64,000 bases of DNA, from the NCBI RefSeq assembly GCF_949987515.2, contig NC_082698.1, positions 1,629,501 to 1,693,500 on the forward strand. Reading direction: 5' to 3'. Numbering within the stretch: position 1 is the first letter of the stretch; each line of letters opens with the position of its first letter. The translations under genes were made by a program, and so were the position numbers. The notes under the pieces were generated by a model. It did no database searches. It was not told the DNA's origin and saw only the letters and a program-made list of their open reading frames with translations. The DNA comes from Delphinus delphis. Its lineage: Eukaryota; Chordata; Mammalia; Artiodactyla; Delphinidae. This document shows, in pieces, positions 1 through 11,061 of the stretch.

Positions 1-963
1 CCCGCACCTGGTGACTGCCCTCTGTGTGCCCTGACATCACTCATCACCTGTGCACGTCCCTGCACTTGGTGACTGCCCTCTGTCTTCCTGGACATCACGC
101 ATCACCTGTGCACGTCCCCGCACCTGGTGACTGCCCTCTGTGTGCCCTGACATCACTCATCACCTGTGCACGTCCCCGCACCTGGTGACTGCCCTCTGTC
201 TTCCTGGACATCACTCATCACCTGTGCACGTCCCCGCACCTGGTGACTGCCCTCTGTCTTCCTGGACATCACTCATCACCTGTGCACGTCCCTGCACTTG
301 GTGACTGCCCTCTGTCTTCCTGGACATCACTCATCACCTGTGCACGTCCCCGCACCTGGTGACTGCCCTCTGTGTGCCCTGACATCACTCATCACCTGTG
401 CACGTCCCCGCACCTGGTGACTGCCCTCTGTCTTCCTGGACATCACTCATCACCTGTGCACGTCCCTGCACTTGGTGACTGCCCTCTGTCTTCCTGGACA
501 TCACTCATCACCTGTGCACGTCCCCGCACCTGGTGACTGCCCTCTGTCTTCCTGGACATCACTCATCACCTGTGCACGTCCCTGCACTTGGTGACTGCCC
601 TCTGTCTTCCTGGACATCACTCATCACCTGTGCACGTCCCCGCACCCGGTGACTGCCCTCTGTGTGCCCTGACATCACACATCACCTGTGCACATCCCCG
701 CACCTGGTGACTGCCCTCTGTCTTCCTGGACATCACTCATCACCTGTGCACGTCCCCGCACCTGGTGACTGCCCTCTGTGTGCCCTGACATCACTCATCA
801 CCTGTGCACGTCCCCGCACCTGGTGACTGCCCTTTGTCTTCCTGGACATCACTCATCACCTGTGCATGTCCCTGCACTTGGTGACTGCCCTCTGTCTTCC
901 TGGACATCACTCATCACCTGTGCACGTCCCCGCACCTGGTGACTGCCTTCTGTGTGCCCTGAC
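1..963. repeat. 58-bp minisatellite, about 16.6 copies, open at the left edge
   Basis: The motif GCACCTGGTGACTGCC (or the GCACTTGG variant) recurs at 4, 62, 120, 178 and so on to 932, always 58 bp apart. There are two unit classes, distinguished after the shared CTCTG or CTTTG. Class A reads TGTGCCCTGACATC and class B reads TCTTCCTGGACATC. Class B splits further by a C/T change in GCACCTGG versus GCACTTGG. The order read by eye is A B A B B B A B B B B A B A B B A. Identity is very high, with only scattered single-base changes. The array stops abruptly at about 962, where TGACATC becomes TGACAATATT. Because 58 is not a multiple of three, the reading frame rotates with each unit, so the array is not coding. 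Confidence 0.97.
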
Positions 964-2828
964 AATATTTTCCTTGAGGCCCTCGTGCTGTCTGACCCAA
1001 TTATACGTTCACTTCTTTTCGGTCTCCCCTTCCAGACTGTGGTCCTCTCAGAGCAGGGACCCTGCTGACCCATCGCTGACCCCTCTTCCTTCAGGCTCTT
1101 GTGGCCCAGGCTCAGTGCCCTGCCCTTTCTCCATGTGGAAATCAACAAATGTGAGGTCTGTTCCCATCTTGCTCTTGGGAGTTTGGGAACATGGTGGCCT
1201 GCCTTCACCTGGCCCAGGATACATTTCCTGATGAGATGAACCGATTGTGGAGGGGCTGCTTCCCCATTAAAGCCCCTGCGTTCCTGCAGGGCCGTGGTCC
1301 CTGGTGGTGATGACAATTCCCATACTCCCTGCAGCTGCCTGTGGCCAGGTACGGGATCTGGGACAAACGGAGGTCTTACATCCCTGCCTGCGGGAGAAAC
1401 TGCAAGGGTCTCTCTGGTTGGTGGTCCCCGCTGGGCGGTGGGTAAACCCTCCTGACCTTGGGAGGAGGATTTCCTGCAGGTTCCCACGTGGAGCCCAAGT
1501 TGGACCACCACCCCCTTCGCCAACATTTGGAGCTATCATGGCATCTGGGCCTTGGGGAAGCCTGGCCTGAGGCCACACGTGCCTCTGCGTGCCCTGAGCA
1601 GGAGAACAGGCCCCCTTCATGGTCTCTGAAGCAGAAACTGCCCCATCCATGCCAGTAGTTCCCACACTGAGTCCCATTCCTATAAGCCAAACCTGGTTTC
1701 CTGTTCCTAGTTGCCCTGGTGCGTGTCGGTGGTGCAAACCCCTCTCCCTATCAGGGTGAGGGTTGGAGCAGCAGAGAAATCCCATCCTGAGCCTCTGACG
1801 GCAGGGGTGGGACCAAGGGCGAAGGGGCAGGGAGCCCTCAGCTTGGAGCTCCACCATCCTGGCTGCCTGCTGTGTGGACGAGCTGGGGAGAGGGGTCCAG
1901 GTGGCGGGCGGTGGCCTCAGACCAGACAACTGGGTCTGGGAGAGGGCTCCAGCTCTCTGCCCTGAGGGGCTCCCCCGTATCCCACATCCTCCTGCCGCCC
2001 TCGGCTTCTCTCAGCACCTCTTCACCTCTTGCTCTGGGGGGCGGCTATCCCCCTTGAACAGAAGGATGATGGGTAAAAGCCAAGAAGCCCAGAGAAGCCC
2101 AGAGCCTCTGAGCAGCGTGACTAATGGTTTGTTGGTACACACAGAAGTAATGTTTAATCAGTTATTACCACTGATTATGCTAATGAATAATATAAGGGAA
2201 GTCTTCTGAAAACAGAAAACATGCTGGGAAGAATCGATGCTCTGACGGTTGGCGGGCTGAGGCCCTCCTCTTTCCTTGTAGTTTGGGGCCACCGAGGCGC
2301 TGCTTGGAGGGTGTGTGCTGCCCAAGGCTGGCCTCCCACATCCGGCTCTTCATAGGGGGCTCAGGGGGTGCACGGCTGGGTCTGCTCCCTGGGGGCGGGT
2401 GGACTCTTTGCTCAAGCAGGACAGAGACTGCCTCCTCCCCACACCCACACAAAGGGGAAGAATACCTCCTTCTCATTTCCAGGGAGAGGGAACCACGGCT
2501 GCCTGGAGGGGAGGCAGGCGAGGGGGTCCCTGCTCCGGCCAGCTTGGGGCACTGCCTAGGTGGGGCTGAGCCCAGTGAGGGGCGAGGACTTACCTGCAGG
2601 TCCTTAAGGTTGTCCCAGGTGAGGGACCTAGACCACCCATGGCTCCTCCTTGCAAATGTCAGAGGCAGGCTCCAAGCAAAACATGTCCTTGGTTGGGGGG
2701 GCTCTGAATGATGCGGGACCACTTCTGATGGCAGCTCTCATTGGTCTCTGTAACTCAACTAAGATTCTGGGGCTGGAGAGTTAGGCTGAGTTGTTTGCTA
2801 TCGTAAATCACATGCAATAAAATCCCAG
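964..2828. other. Unique GC-rich sequence, no gene recognised
   Basis: Reading frames of up to about 220 codons overlap on both strands with no recognisable domain. No splice-bounded exon is convincing, and no CpG island or young mobile element is visible. The frames look like a by-product of stop-poor GC-rich sequence. Confidence 0.6.
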
Positions 2829-2985
2829 CACATACCTCTTTGCATACTTCTCTGGTAACTTCCTTCATCTGAAGGACAAGAGGTGAAATTTCTGGGTATG
2901 CATTTTAATGCTTTTTGTTAACATATTGCTAAATTATCCCCTAGAAAGGTTGTACAATTTTATGCTCTTATGGGCAGCATAGAGC
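2829..2985 (-). repeat. Old L1 (L1M-type) 3' fragment, antisense
   Basis: The text around GGTGAAATTTCTGGGTATGC, AATTATCCCCTAGAAAGGTT and the following GTACAATTTTATGC follows the pattern of the antisense L1M 3' region (the 'ctgggt ... gccaaattgccctccagaaaggttgtacc' type). It is clearly diverged. Its right end falls inside the left arm of the inverted repeat that starts at about 2945. Confidence 0.5.
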
Positions 2986-3145
2986 TGACAAAAAGCACAT
3001 TCTTGGACTCAGAGTTTATTACTCACAATCACATTTGGAGACCTGTGTTTCTTGCAGGTGTACGGTCTCTGGCCAGGCATCACCTGAGTCCCTCGGGCTG
3101 GATGTCATCGTTGACACCGGTGTTTGTTTGTAGAGTCTTCCTTTC
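2945..3145 (+). repeat. Left arm of an inverted duplication
   Basis: This segment runs from AAAGGTTGTACAATTTTATGC to about TTGTAGAGTCTTCC. It reappears in reverse complement at 3724-3911, with the last bases at 4208-4221. The arms differ at about a dozen positions over about 190 bp, so roughly 93% identity by hand comparison. Both arms include the end of the L1M fragment and unrelated sequence beyond it, so this is a duplication of a composite segment, not two independent insertions of one element. Confidence 0.9.
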
Positions 3146-3723
3146 CTTCTAAGGCTGTCCAAGCCTGTCCTAGGGCCGGGATTCTCAGAGCAAGCCCAGC
3201 AGACCACCTGCCCTGGAGCCGTGTGGGCAGGTGCTGAGAACACAGCCTCTCTGGAGGGGGACCTGGGAGTCTGTCCTCCACACGCTCACGCCGAAGTCCA
3301 AGGACACAGCTGCCTGGTCCACATAAAGAACTCGTTTCAAGAAACACATCTAACACATCTGGCCGACCTTCCAGCGCCCACCACTGTGCGGCAGGTCACT
3401 GTCACAACGAAGAGGTGTTGCTCACCTCAAAGTCCAGCGCCATGGCCTCAAACGTTGGGACCGTGCAGGGGAAGCACATTTTAACATGTTTTTTTGCTGC
3501 AGTATTTCTCTGAGCCTTTATCAGCTAACGTGAGTTATGAGGAGGGGCTGCTACACAGCCCTTCCCAAACCCCACAGTGAGGGGCAAAAGCTGCAGGGGG
3601 CTTATTCCTCTGCAGCTCCAGCCCTTCTTCAAAGCTCGCCCACCGCCCGTGGCAAAGCAGTGTCCCTTCGTCCTGCCGTTACAATCGATGGCACGTCATT
3701 AGTCATTTCTGGGATCCTGATTT
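3146..3723. other. Spacer between the inverted repeat arms
   Basis: About 580 bp of moderately GC-rich sequence separates the arms. I recognise no element in it. There is a short T-run near 3487, and short frames without known domains. Confidence 0.7.
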
Positions 3724-3911
3724 GGAAGATTCTACAAGCGCCGGTGTCACGATGACATCCAGCCGAGGGACTCAGGCGATGCCTGGCTGGAGACCGTACA
3801 CCTGCAGGAAACACAGGTCTCCAAATGTGATTGTGAGTAATAAACTCTGAGTCCAAGAATGTGATTTTTGTCAGCTCTATGCTGCCCATAAAAGCATAAA
3901 ATTATACCATC
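3724..3911 (-). repeat. Right arm of the inverted duplication
   Basis: Read on the minus strand, it matches 2945-3145 from TATAATTTTATGCTTTTATG to CTTGTAGAATCTTCC. It is interrupted at its outer end by the SINE at 3912-4207. The sequence resuming at 4208 repeats the last 14 bases and then adds CTTTGAG. Read on the minus strand this gives CAAAGATTG, matching CTAGAAAGGTTG at the outer edge of the left arm. So the duplication existed before the SINE inserted. Confidence 0.88.
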
Positions 3912-4207
3912 ATTTTTTAAGAAATTTATTTATTTTTAAATTTATTTTTGGCTGCATTGGGTCTTCGTTGCTGCACGTGGGCTTCCTCTAGTTGTGGCGA
4001 GCAGGAGCTTCTCTTATTGCGGAGCACGGGCTCTAGGCACACAGGCTTCAGTAGTTGTAGCACGGGCACTAGAGTGCAGGCTCAGTAGTTGTGGCGCACG
4101 GGCTTCAGTGCTCCGCGGCATGTGGGATCTTCCCGAACCAGGGCTCGAACCCATGTCCCCCATGTTGGCAGGTGGATTCTTAACCACTGGCGCCACCAGG
4201 GAAGCCC
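3912..4207 (-). mobile_element. CHR-type tRNA-derived SINE, long form, with target-site duplication
   Basis: On the minus strand the element starts GGGCTTCCCTGGTGGCGCC, the tRNA-like head with A-box and B-box (GGTTCGAGCCC in this copy). It continues through ATGCCGCGGAGC and a set of CACAACTACTGAGCC-type internal repeats, and ends in an AAATAAAT-rich tail read as TTTATT on the plus strand. The flanks carry a 14-bp target-site duplication: AAAATTATACCATC at 3898-3911 and AAAATTATACAATC at 4208-4221, with one mismatch. SINE RNAs of this kind are made by RNA polymerase III and inserted by L1 machinery. The element has no coding capacity. Confidence 0.95.
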
Positions 4208-4424
4208 AAAATTATACAATCTTTGAGAGAAAGTTCAACAGACCGACTTCATTTTCAGGCACAAAACAGCAAGTAAGGGTCAAAGTTGAAGGGTGTAACT
4301 TACCTGTGAGGATGCTATATAGCTATTTCTACGGTCTCTCTTCCTTGAAGTTAGGAGCCTTAATTTTATCCTACAGAAACATCTATAGGCACCAGTCCCG
4401 GATCACAAAGCAGTGACAGGTATT

Positions 4425-4560
4425 GCACTGGACTGAAGGAGAAATTGGTTTCTGACCCTGGTTATGCCACTAACAACTGTGACTTTAGATCCACTCCTCA
4501 CTTTTCTCCGTTAAAGTTTCCTCAGTTGTAAAATAGTGCTGTTAATCTAGATTCCTCTGG
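4425..4560 (+). repeat. MIR-like ancient SINE fragment
   Basis: CTGGTTATGCCACTAAC, followed by TGTGACTTTAG and TTTCCTCAGTTGTAAAATAG, follows the sense MIR pattern (gctctgccacttact ... tgtgacc ... cctcagtttcctcatctgtaaaatggg). It is strongly diverged. Confidence 0.6.
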
Positions 4561-4845
4561 GGCCTTTCTCTGCTTTGAAGATGCTATTGGTCTCGGGAAA
4601 TGAAAGACATGAGCCTATGCATTTTTCTCTAGTCCTGCTGGTGGAGAACCCTCCTTGGGCAGGAGCCCAAGCCCACCGTGGGCCTGGCGTGTCACGTGTG
4701 CTCAGTATGTTGACCAGAGCTAATGGTACTGTGTTGGATACTGGAAATATACTAAGAGAATAGATGTCAGGTGTTCTCATCACAAAAAAATGACTGTAGT
4801 GATCTTTTCACTATGTATATGTGCAACGGAAGTCATCATGCATAC

Positions 4846-4906
4846 AATTTTATTAATAAAATTTTATTCATCTTGTTTTCATTAATATAATTTTATTAAT
4901 AAAATT
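4846..4906. repeat. Two identical 18-bp perfect palindromes in an AT-rich tract
   Basis: AATTTTATTAATAAAATT occurs at 4846-4863 and again at 4889-4906, with 25 bp between them. Each is its own reverse complement. The tract could extrude as paired hairpins. No function is implied by the sequence alone. Confidence 0.9.
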
Positions 4907-7900
4907 TTTAAAAGAGAAAAAGAGGTCTTGGGAAGGTTAGATGCTTTCTTGAGAAAGAGAAATGTGCTTTGCTCTACCGTAGATCTCAGGGGTTCCTGAT
5001 TTCTGCGTGGTACCAGTTATTCAGTTATTATATGAATAACTGAAGTAAAATCCTTTATTATTTTTTTCTTGGAACAGCTGAATCTGGTGCAGAAATGGTC
5101 TATGGCTTTGAAGTATGTCTTTGGTTTACCGTTTGGTCCAGCAAAGCTGAGCTCTGAGATTTCCACACTAGGAAACATTGTCCAGCTCACTGCGTCAGCA
5201 ATTATGACTACGTGTCCCCGCCCTCGCTCCCTGGCATGCCCTCCCCCAGAGTAAAGTGCCCCCCTCCCCTCAGCGTCCCTGTTTCACTCTCCAGGCTCAA
5301 CCCGACCTCCTCCCACTGTGCTGGATGCTTCCGTGTATGGGGGTGTCTTCCCACAAACCCCGCTGCTCCTTCATCTCTGTTGAGTTTCCAGCACACGTGA
5401 CTCCAGACCTTTGTTGGGTAAACGAGTGAATCAACACGCACATTGCAGGTTCTGTTCAGCACAGGCTAATGATCTTAGAGAGGACACAGCTCAATATTTC
5501 CTTTGGAAAATATGCAGATTGGTTCCTTCAGCATGCAATTAACCTCCCTTGAGTGAGACTTCCTGTCCTCCAGAAGCTGGAAAGCCAAATCTACCAGAGG
5601 TCCTTCCCTCCAGAGGCAGCCACACAGCCCCTGGAGACAAGCGTGAGCAGCCAGGCCCTTGGGAACTGGCTCTGTGGCCGCATGCTGACCCTCCTGGGAC
5701 TACAGAAGCGGTTCTTCATCCATCCCCCAGCATAAGGGTCAGGGCGGCGGTGGTGGCCGTGGTGTGGTTCCTGCTTCTCCCGGGCACACGGCTCACAGAT
5801 CTATGGCTTCCAAGTTCATGGCCACACTTCTGGAAATGAGCTAGGCTGATGAATCCTCTGAAGCAGGACCCACCAGAATGGATTCTGATGTCCGCGTGTA
5901 GGAGCCCTGATCCGTCTCCGCAGCCCTGGCTCTCCCCATCTTCCAGCTCCTTCTCTTCATTGTACACGGGATTTCTGGCATCTCAACTTTACTTAGTATC
6001 AGCTCTCACCAAGTCCGGGTTGGAGCCAACAACTGAGAAATCGACTAATCCCATTCCCAGGTGATCAAGTGAGCACAATGAATCCAGAATCCCTGATAAG
6101 TTCCCAGTTTTCATAATTAAACTTCATCTGAATGTATGTCCTCCTCTCCTAGGTCCAGCATCTTCAAATCAGTACCCTTATATGTTCTTCAAGTTTTCTT
6201 TCTGTTATCAACTAATAAATCTCGCAGTTCTTTTAGAGGGTACACCTTCTGGGTTTTATGCTATAATTAGCTTCTTGGGTCATGAAGAGAGCCTGACTCT
6301 AATTATAGATCTAAAGAAAATGGGGGGTGCTAGAGACAGGGCAAGAGGAATGACATTCTTATCAATACAACAATATCTGATGATGTCAGTCAATGTTCCG
6401 AGGCGGCAGCTGCTCCGGCAGAGGTAGAAGGCGTTGCTTCCTCTGGAAAGAGATGCTCAGTGGATTGGTGGTTTGAGAGGAGCCCTGGATTCATTAAAAT
6501 CCTCCCAAACATCCCTGTTTCAATTTTCAGTCCTCCTTCCCCAATCAATGCCCTACTTTTCATTTAAGAGATCTGCAGAGGCATGAGATTAACATACTGT
6601 TTATGCTGTGATTCAAAAACCCAAGGAATCAGACTCTGCATTGAACTTCCAGCTACAAGAGATTCATTTAAGCCAGTCATAGAATCGTCTAATTCCTTGA
6701 TCATGTCTTAAGCTGAGAGTTTTCAGCATTGAACTTGTTTTATTTTTAGGTTCCTCATCATAATTAGAAGCCACCAACCTGCTCAACAGCGCTTGAATTC
6801 CTCATGTCCATCCTCATGGTCTAGAAATGCAGCATCTTGCTGTGCCCGAGACTTACTTGGCTTCCAAAGGCTGGTTGTTCTCAGGGTGGGTGGCTAACTT
6901 AAGTAGCCGCTTCGTCCGTGTGCTGTGGACCGCCTACACCCCACCCTACAAGGCTAAGCGACCCGGTCACGACGGCCCAGGTCTGTCACCTGCAAACCCT
7001 CTGGTAACAGTTATTTGGGGTCGGGGTTCGTAGCTGCAGACAGAATAGGCTCCGGCTGGTTCCAGCATAAAGGGATTGATTGTGTATTGGCTGCTCGGCG
7101 TGTACTGGTTCCTCACAGAATTTATGGGCGGGTCAGAGAGCCAGGCAGGAATGGTTTACAGTGAGGAAAAGGCAGCCAGGAGAGACGTCTGACCACCAGG
7201 GGACGAATCCAGGGGAAACCCCAGCGCCTCCCACCCATCAGGATTCGGGCCAAGGACCAGAGCCTTCCCTGCATTTGTCCCCAAAGAGCCGAAGGCCCCC
7301 AGACGCCCTGACTCTGATGCCCAGGCCACGGTCACCTCGACGTTCTGCTCGGCTCAACCAGGGGCCCTGCAAGCGCTCACCCTGAGGCACCGGAACACCA
7401 GTGTTTTGTTTTCTGCCATCTGTGGGGCAAGAAGCTGCCCCAGGGGAGGTGTGGGCGCTGCTGAGAGAGCCGTTCCACAGTTGCAGCCACGCTTTCCAGC
7501 ACGTTCTTCTGTTTATGTGTCTGTGTGCGGTTCTGTTGGTTTCAAGAAAAACACCGGGCCTCCTGCCAGGCCAGCGGTACCCCAGGGGGCATTTGTGGGA
7601 GACAGAAATGCTACACGCGCCTCACCACGCATCCATCAAGGAGCTGCATCTTGAAGCCGTATCTACGACTGGTGAAACTTTCCCCGATGTGAATTCTGTC
7701 CTCATGACTCAATTTCCCCACCTGCCTTTCTTCCGTGCTTTTGAATTATAAGATACAAAAGATGTATTAGACACTTGAAGAGGTTTGGTGTGTAAATAAG
7801 CAGAATGACGCTCTGCATTCACTCTCCTTAAGACAAGAACACCTCCAGACGACAACTTCCACTTTCCTTTGCGGAGCACCTACGCGACGTGTGTTTTCCA

Positions 7901-8684
7901 TGTACTTTAGATGAGCCTTGCTTATGGTGCATACTTCTAAAAGGAAAATGCAACTGAGTTGTAATCATTAGAAACTGCTTTATCTATTAGAGCACAAAAT
8001 GATTTATTTAATTAATGATGATTTTAAAGTTTAAGTTAGTTACGTAAGATGTGTGAGGTAAACTTTCGGGGGTGTTCAAATTTGGGGTTATCTCCTAACT
8101 GAAAGTCTGGAGACACAGAGCAAAAATATTGTAGAGAATCTGGATTAGAGAATAATCTAATTGTATATTGGAGTCTTCTGTCCTGTGGTCGCTCCGGACT
8201 TGCTGGTAGTTTCTGAGCCCCCTGAGCCGCGTGAGGGGCTCTGAGGTCTGTAGTAGGACCTGTGGAAAAGCCTTTCCTGGCCACGCTCTCCAAGCAGCGG
8301 AGGGCTTGCTCTAGATGCTGGAATTATAATTGCAGTTGAAAGTGTGACCCACGTGGGGAGGGAGCGCCTTCCCTTCGGCCAGGCAGCGAGCATCTATTAA
8401 GCACCTACTGTGTGCCTGCAGGGGGCTTGGGTAAGCAGTGAAGGGGGAGATGATGTCCTGGAACCTTGGCTGTGGGGACGAGGGAGCCGGTGTGCTGACT
8501 GCAAACAGGTGTGTCTTCTCTGTATGTCGATGTCCTCGGGTCACGGCTCAGAGCATCAGGTGGGGAACAGAGGTTTTGGTGGGGGTGGGGACTGGTCCAG
8601 AGCTGGGCAGAGGCAGTGACCAAAGATGCCCTTTTTCTTCTGCGAGAAGCCCCGCTGTGCCCCTGAATTCTCTGTTTTGCATCA
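4907..8684. other. Unique sequence without recognisable gene or young element
   Basis: The base composition is mixed. A 10-bp inverted repeat (CTATAATTAG at 6261-6270, CTAATTATAG at 6299-6308) is present. A short MIR-like stretch (TATTAAGCACCTACTGTGTGCC, about 8395-8416) resembles the antisense MIR or L2 end. Short open frames (for example 7080-7385 and 7401-7751) have no known domain and no codon pattern that sets them apart. Confidence 0.55.
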
Positions 8685-8699
8685 TTCGCTGTCCTGACC

Positions 8700-8898
8700 A
8701 GGACTTCCCTGGTGGTCCAGTGGGTAAGACTCGGCGCTTCCAAAGCAGGGGGCCCAGGTTCGATCCCTGGTCGGGGAACTAGATCCCGCATGCATGCCAC
8801 AGCTAAGAAGTTTGCATGCTGCAACTAAAAGATCCCACGTGTCGCAACTAAGACCCAGCACAGCCTAAATAAATAGATAAATAAATATTTTTAAAAAA
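8700..8898 (+). mobile_element. CHR-type tRNA-derived SINE, short older form, with target-site duplication
   Basis: The element begins GGACTTCCCTGGTGGTCCAG, shows the B-box-like GGTTCGATCCC, continues CGGGGAACTAGATCCCGC and ends in (AAATA)n plus A-rich sequence. The target-site duplication is 15 bp with mismatches: TTCGCTGTCCTGACC at 8685-8699 and TTCATTGTCCTGATC at 8899-8913. The mismatches suggest an older insertion than the one at 37189. The tail contains imperfect AAATAAATAGATAAATAAAT. Confidence 0.93.
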
Positions 8899-9000
8899 TT
8901 CATTGTCCTGATCCTCAGGGCTTAGGGTGAGTGTGGGCCCCTGGCTTGGGCCTTAGGTCTCCAGACGCCCCAGCAGCCGACCTTGTTCACGCTCAGGGCG

Positions 9001-9312
9001 GGAGAGCCCAGGTGTCGCCTTGTTAGACGGGCAGTGACCGTGACTCTTCTGGGCTCCCGTCCCGGCCCCGCGCCCTTGAGAAACGCCGTGCCATGTGGCA
9101 ACGTGCCCTCGGGTGGTCAGGGCACCTCCATAGGCTGAATCACGTGGCAGAGTCCTCCTCGGCACCCCCGCGCACGTTTCCCTCCGAACCCGTCACAGCA
9201 CCCGTGCGCTCTGCACTCTGTCTTCCTTGCACGGCTCTGGGCGCCCCAGCAGGCTGCGGGCGGAGTCCCTCTCCTCCGTTCGGCTTGTCGGCTTGTCACG
9301 TGGTTGTGCCGT
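9001..9312. promoter_or_regulatory. CpG-dense block, candidate CpG island
   Basis: Hand counting gives 29 CpG dinucleotides in 312 bp. For 9001-9300 I count about 113 C and 89 G, so GC is about 67% and observed/expected CpG about 0.84. This passes the usual length, GC and ratio thresholds and is well above the background of the neighbouring sequence. I cannot place a promoter, a transcription start or a gene next to it. It could be an orphan CpG island, the first exon of a non-coding RNA, or a GC-rich block that has stayed unmethylated in the germline. Confidence 0.5.
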
Positions 9313-9429
9313 CATTTCCAGCTGAGCCAGAGTTGGGTCCGCTCAGCAGGCTACCCTGCCCCCGCAGAGGCAAAGCGAAGAAAGACTTTCACGAGCCACT
9401 GAAGTTATTTCTGAAAATTAAAAGTTGAA

Positions 9430-11052
9430 GTGGACAATACAACGCTTCTCTCTAGCTCGATGAGTTATCCAAGGGAGAGAGTCATCATTTGTCTGCAAAA
9501 AAAAAGAAGAGAGAAGAATTTGTATCTGGAATCGTCAGAGTTCGTTTATTGTTCACAAAAGTGAATTTGTCTGTGGTGTAGTATGAGATCTTTCTCTCCT
9601 CGGTCAACTTAAAGTATTTTCAAAAATCTTCCAATTTCTGATATGTTACAATGAGAACAATAGCTCTTTTAAAATCAACACGATTGCAGTAATAATTTTT
9701 GCAAGATCACACATATTCTTTTTTTTTTTTTTTTTTAATTAGCGAGGCTATGACGCAGTGTTTGGTGGTGAGTGTAATGCTTCTGGGTGGGGTAGGGACA
9801 CCATCTCCTTGATGCTGGACGGAGGGGCCTGACCTGACTGGTGGCAGTGCCGGCTAAGGGACGGGGAAGCAGGAACCAATGTTTCTGGAGGGGAAATGCC
9901 CAGGGCCGTGGGATTTGGGGGAAAGATGAGCTCTGGTTTATACACACGTTGAATCTGAGATTCCTGAGAGCATGCAGGGGAAGATTTCTGAAGACAATGG
10001 GACGTCTGAGCTAAAACTTACGAGTGAGTGAGATCTGGGCTGCAGCACACTGATTTTTATTATTACATATATTTAGGGTAATTGGGGTTCTTGGTGAACT
10101 CTGCTTCCTTTGATTTCTTCTCCACAGAAAAGATTTTATGCTGAGGACTTGTCAGGCTCTTGGTTATGATTGACATTGGCATTTTAAAAAAAGTACTGTA
10201 TTTTATGGGAACTGTCAGTTTTTGACTCAAAAAGAGACTTTTTATGCTTCATGGCACGTTCTGTGTCATTTGTGTCGGCTCCAGGACCACGTTTATCCCG
10301 GGCTTATTAGTTCCAAGTGCGTGATTCACTGTTTGCATTTTGAATGCGGGGTCTGCAAGTTTCCAGGTTTTCTACTTTTATTCCCGGCTGGGAATTCCTC
10401 ACGAGACAGACACTAACTAACCGCCAGGAAGCAGCTTTCCTTACGAGTTTTCAGCTAGTTCTGAGATGTATGTAATTAATGGAAGTAAACCAGCAAAATC
10501 TTACCACCCTCCAGCTGGCCTCTAGTGAGCTCTGGGGCTCTTAAGGAGGGGTACACAGCCACAGGGTAGGAGTCCCTGGCTGCTTGCCGTGTGCTGCACC
10601 TGCCTTTGTCTGTCTGTCTGCCTCTCTGTCATCCACCTGTGATTACAGGTGAGCAGAGAAGGTGATGCTGTTCTCCAATACACCATAGCTAGTGCCCCAT
10701 CCCACACCTGGCCCACTGGCTGTGACGGGGCCTTCATAGGACTCAGGTTCCTGATCTCCGGGGCTGCCCAGGTAGAATTCACTCTCATTTCCTGGAACCA
10801 CCAGGAAAGCCACGTGCACTCATTGACTGAGGCAACTCAAAAAAAAGGGCTGAAAGGTTGCCTGTCTCTCAGGAAAGAGGGTAACGAGGTGAGGCTTGCC
10901 CTTTCTGTCCTGCTACATGTGTACACGGAATGGGAAATAGGTACCCCCCTCCACCGGAATCTCTGAAGCATCGCACCCTCCGGTGCCTTGGACAAGCCTG
11001 CCGCTGAGGGCGCGTCTTCTCCCCTCTCCCAACTAATCAAGCTTCCCTCCAT
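9430..11052. other. Unique sequence, no gene recognised
   Basis: A T-run of about 18 bases lies at about 9719-9737 and may mark the end of a degraded retrocopy. A short CTGT-rich tract lies at about 10602-10632. I see no domain-bearing reading frame. Confidence 0.55.
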
Positions 11053-11061
11053 CTGCCTTTT

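Noticed and set aside
1..963. CRISPR-like array
   Set aside because: Repeats are directly adjacent with no unique spacers, and the genome is clearly mammalian.
866..1231. Open frame of 121 codons starting in the 58-bp minisatellite
   Set aside because: It begins inside the tandem array, whose unit is not a multiple of three, and has no recognisable domain.
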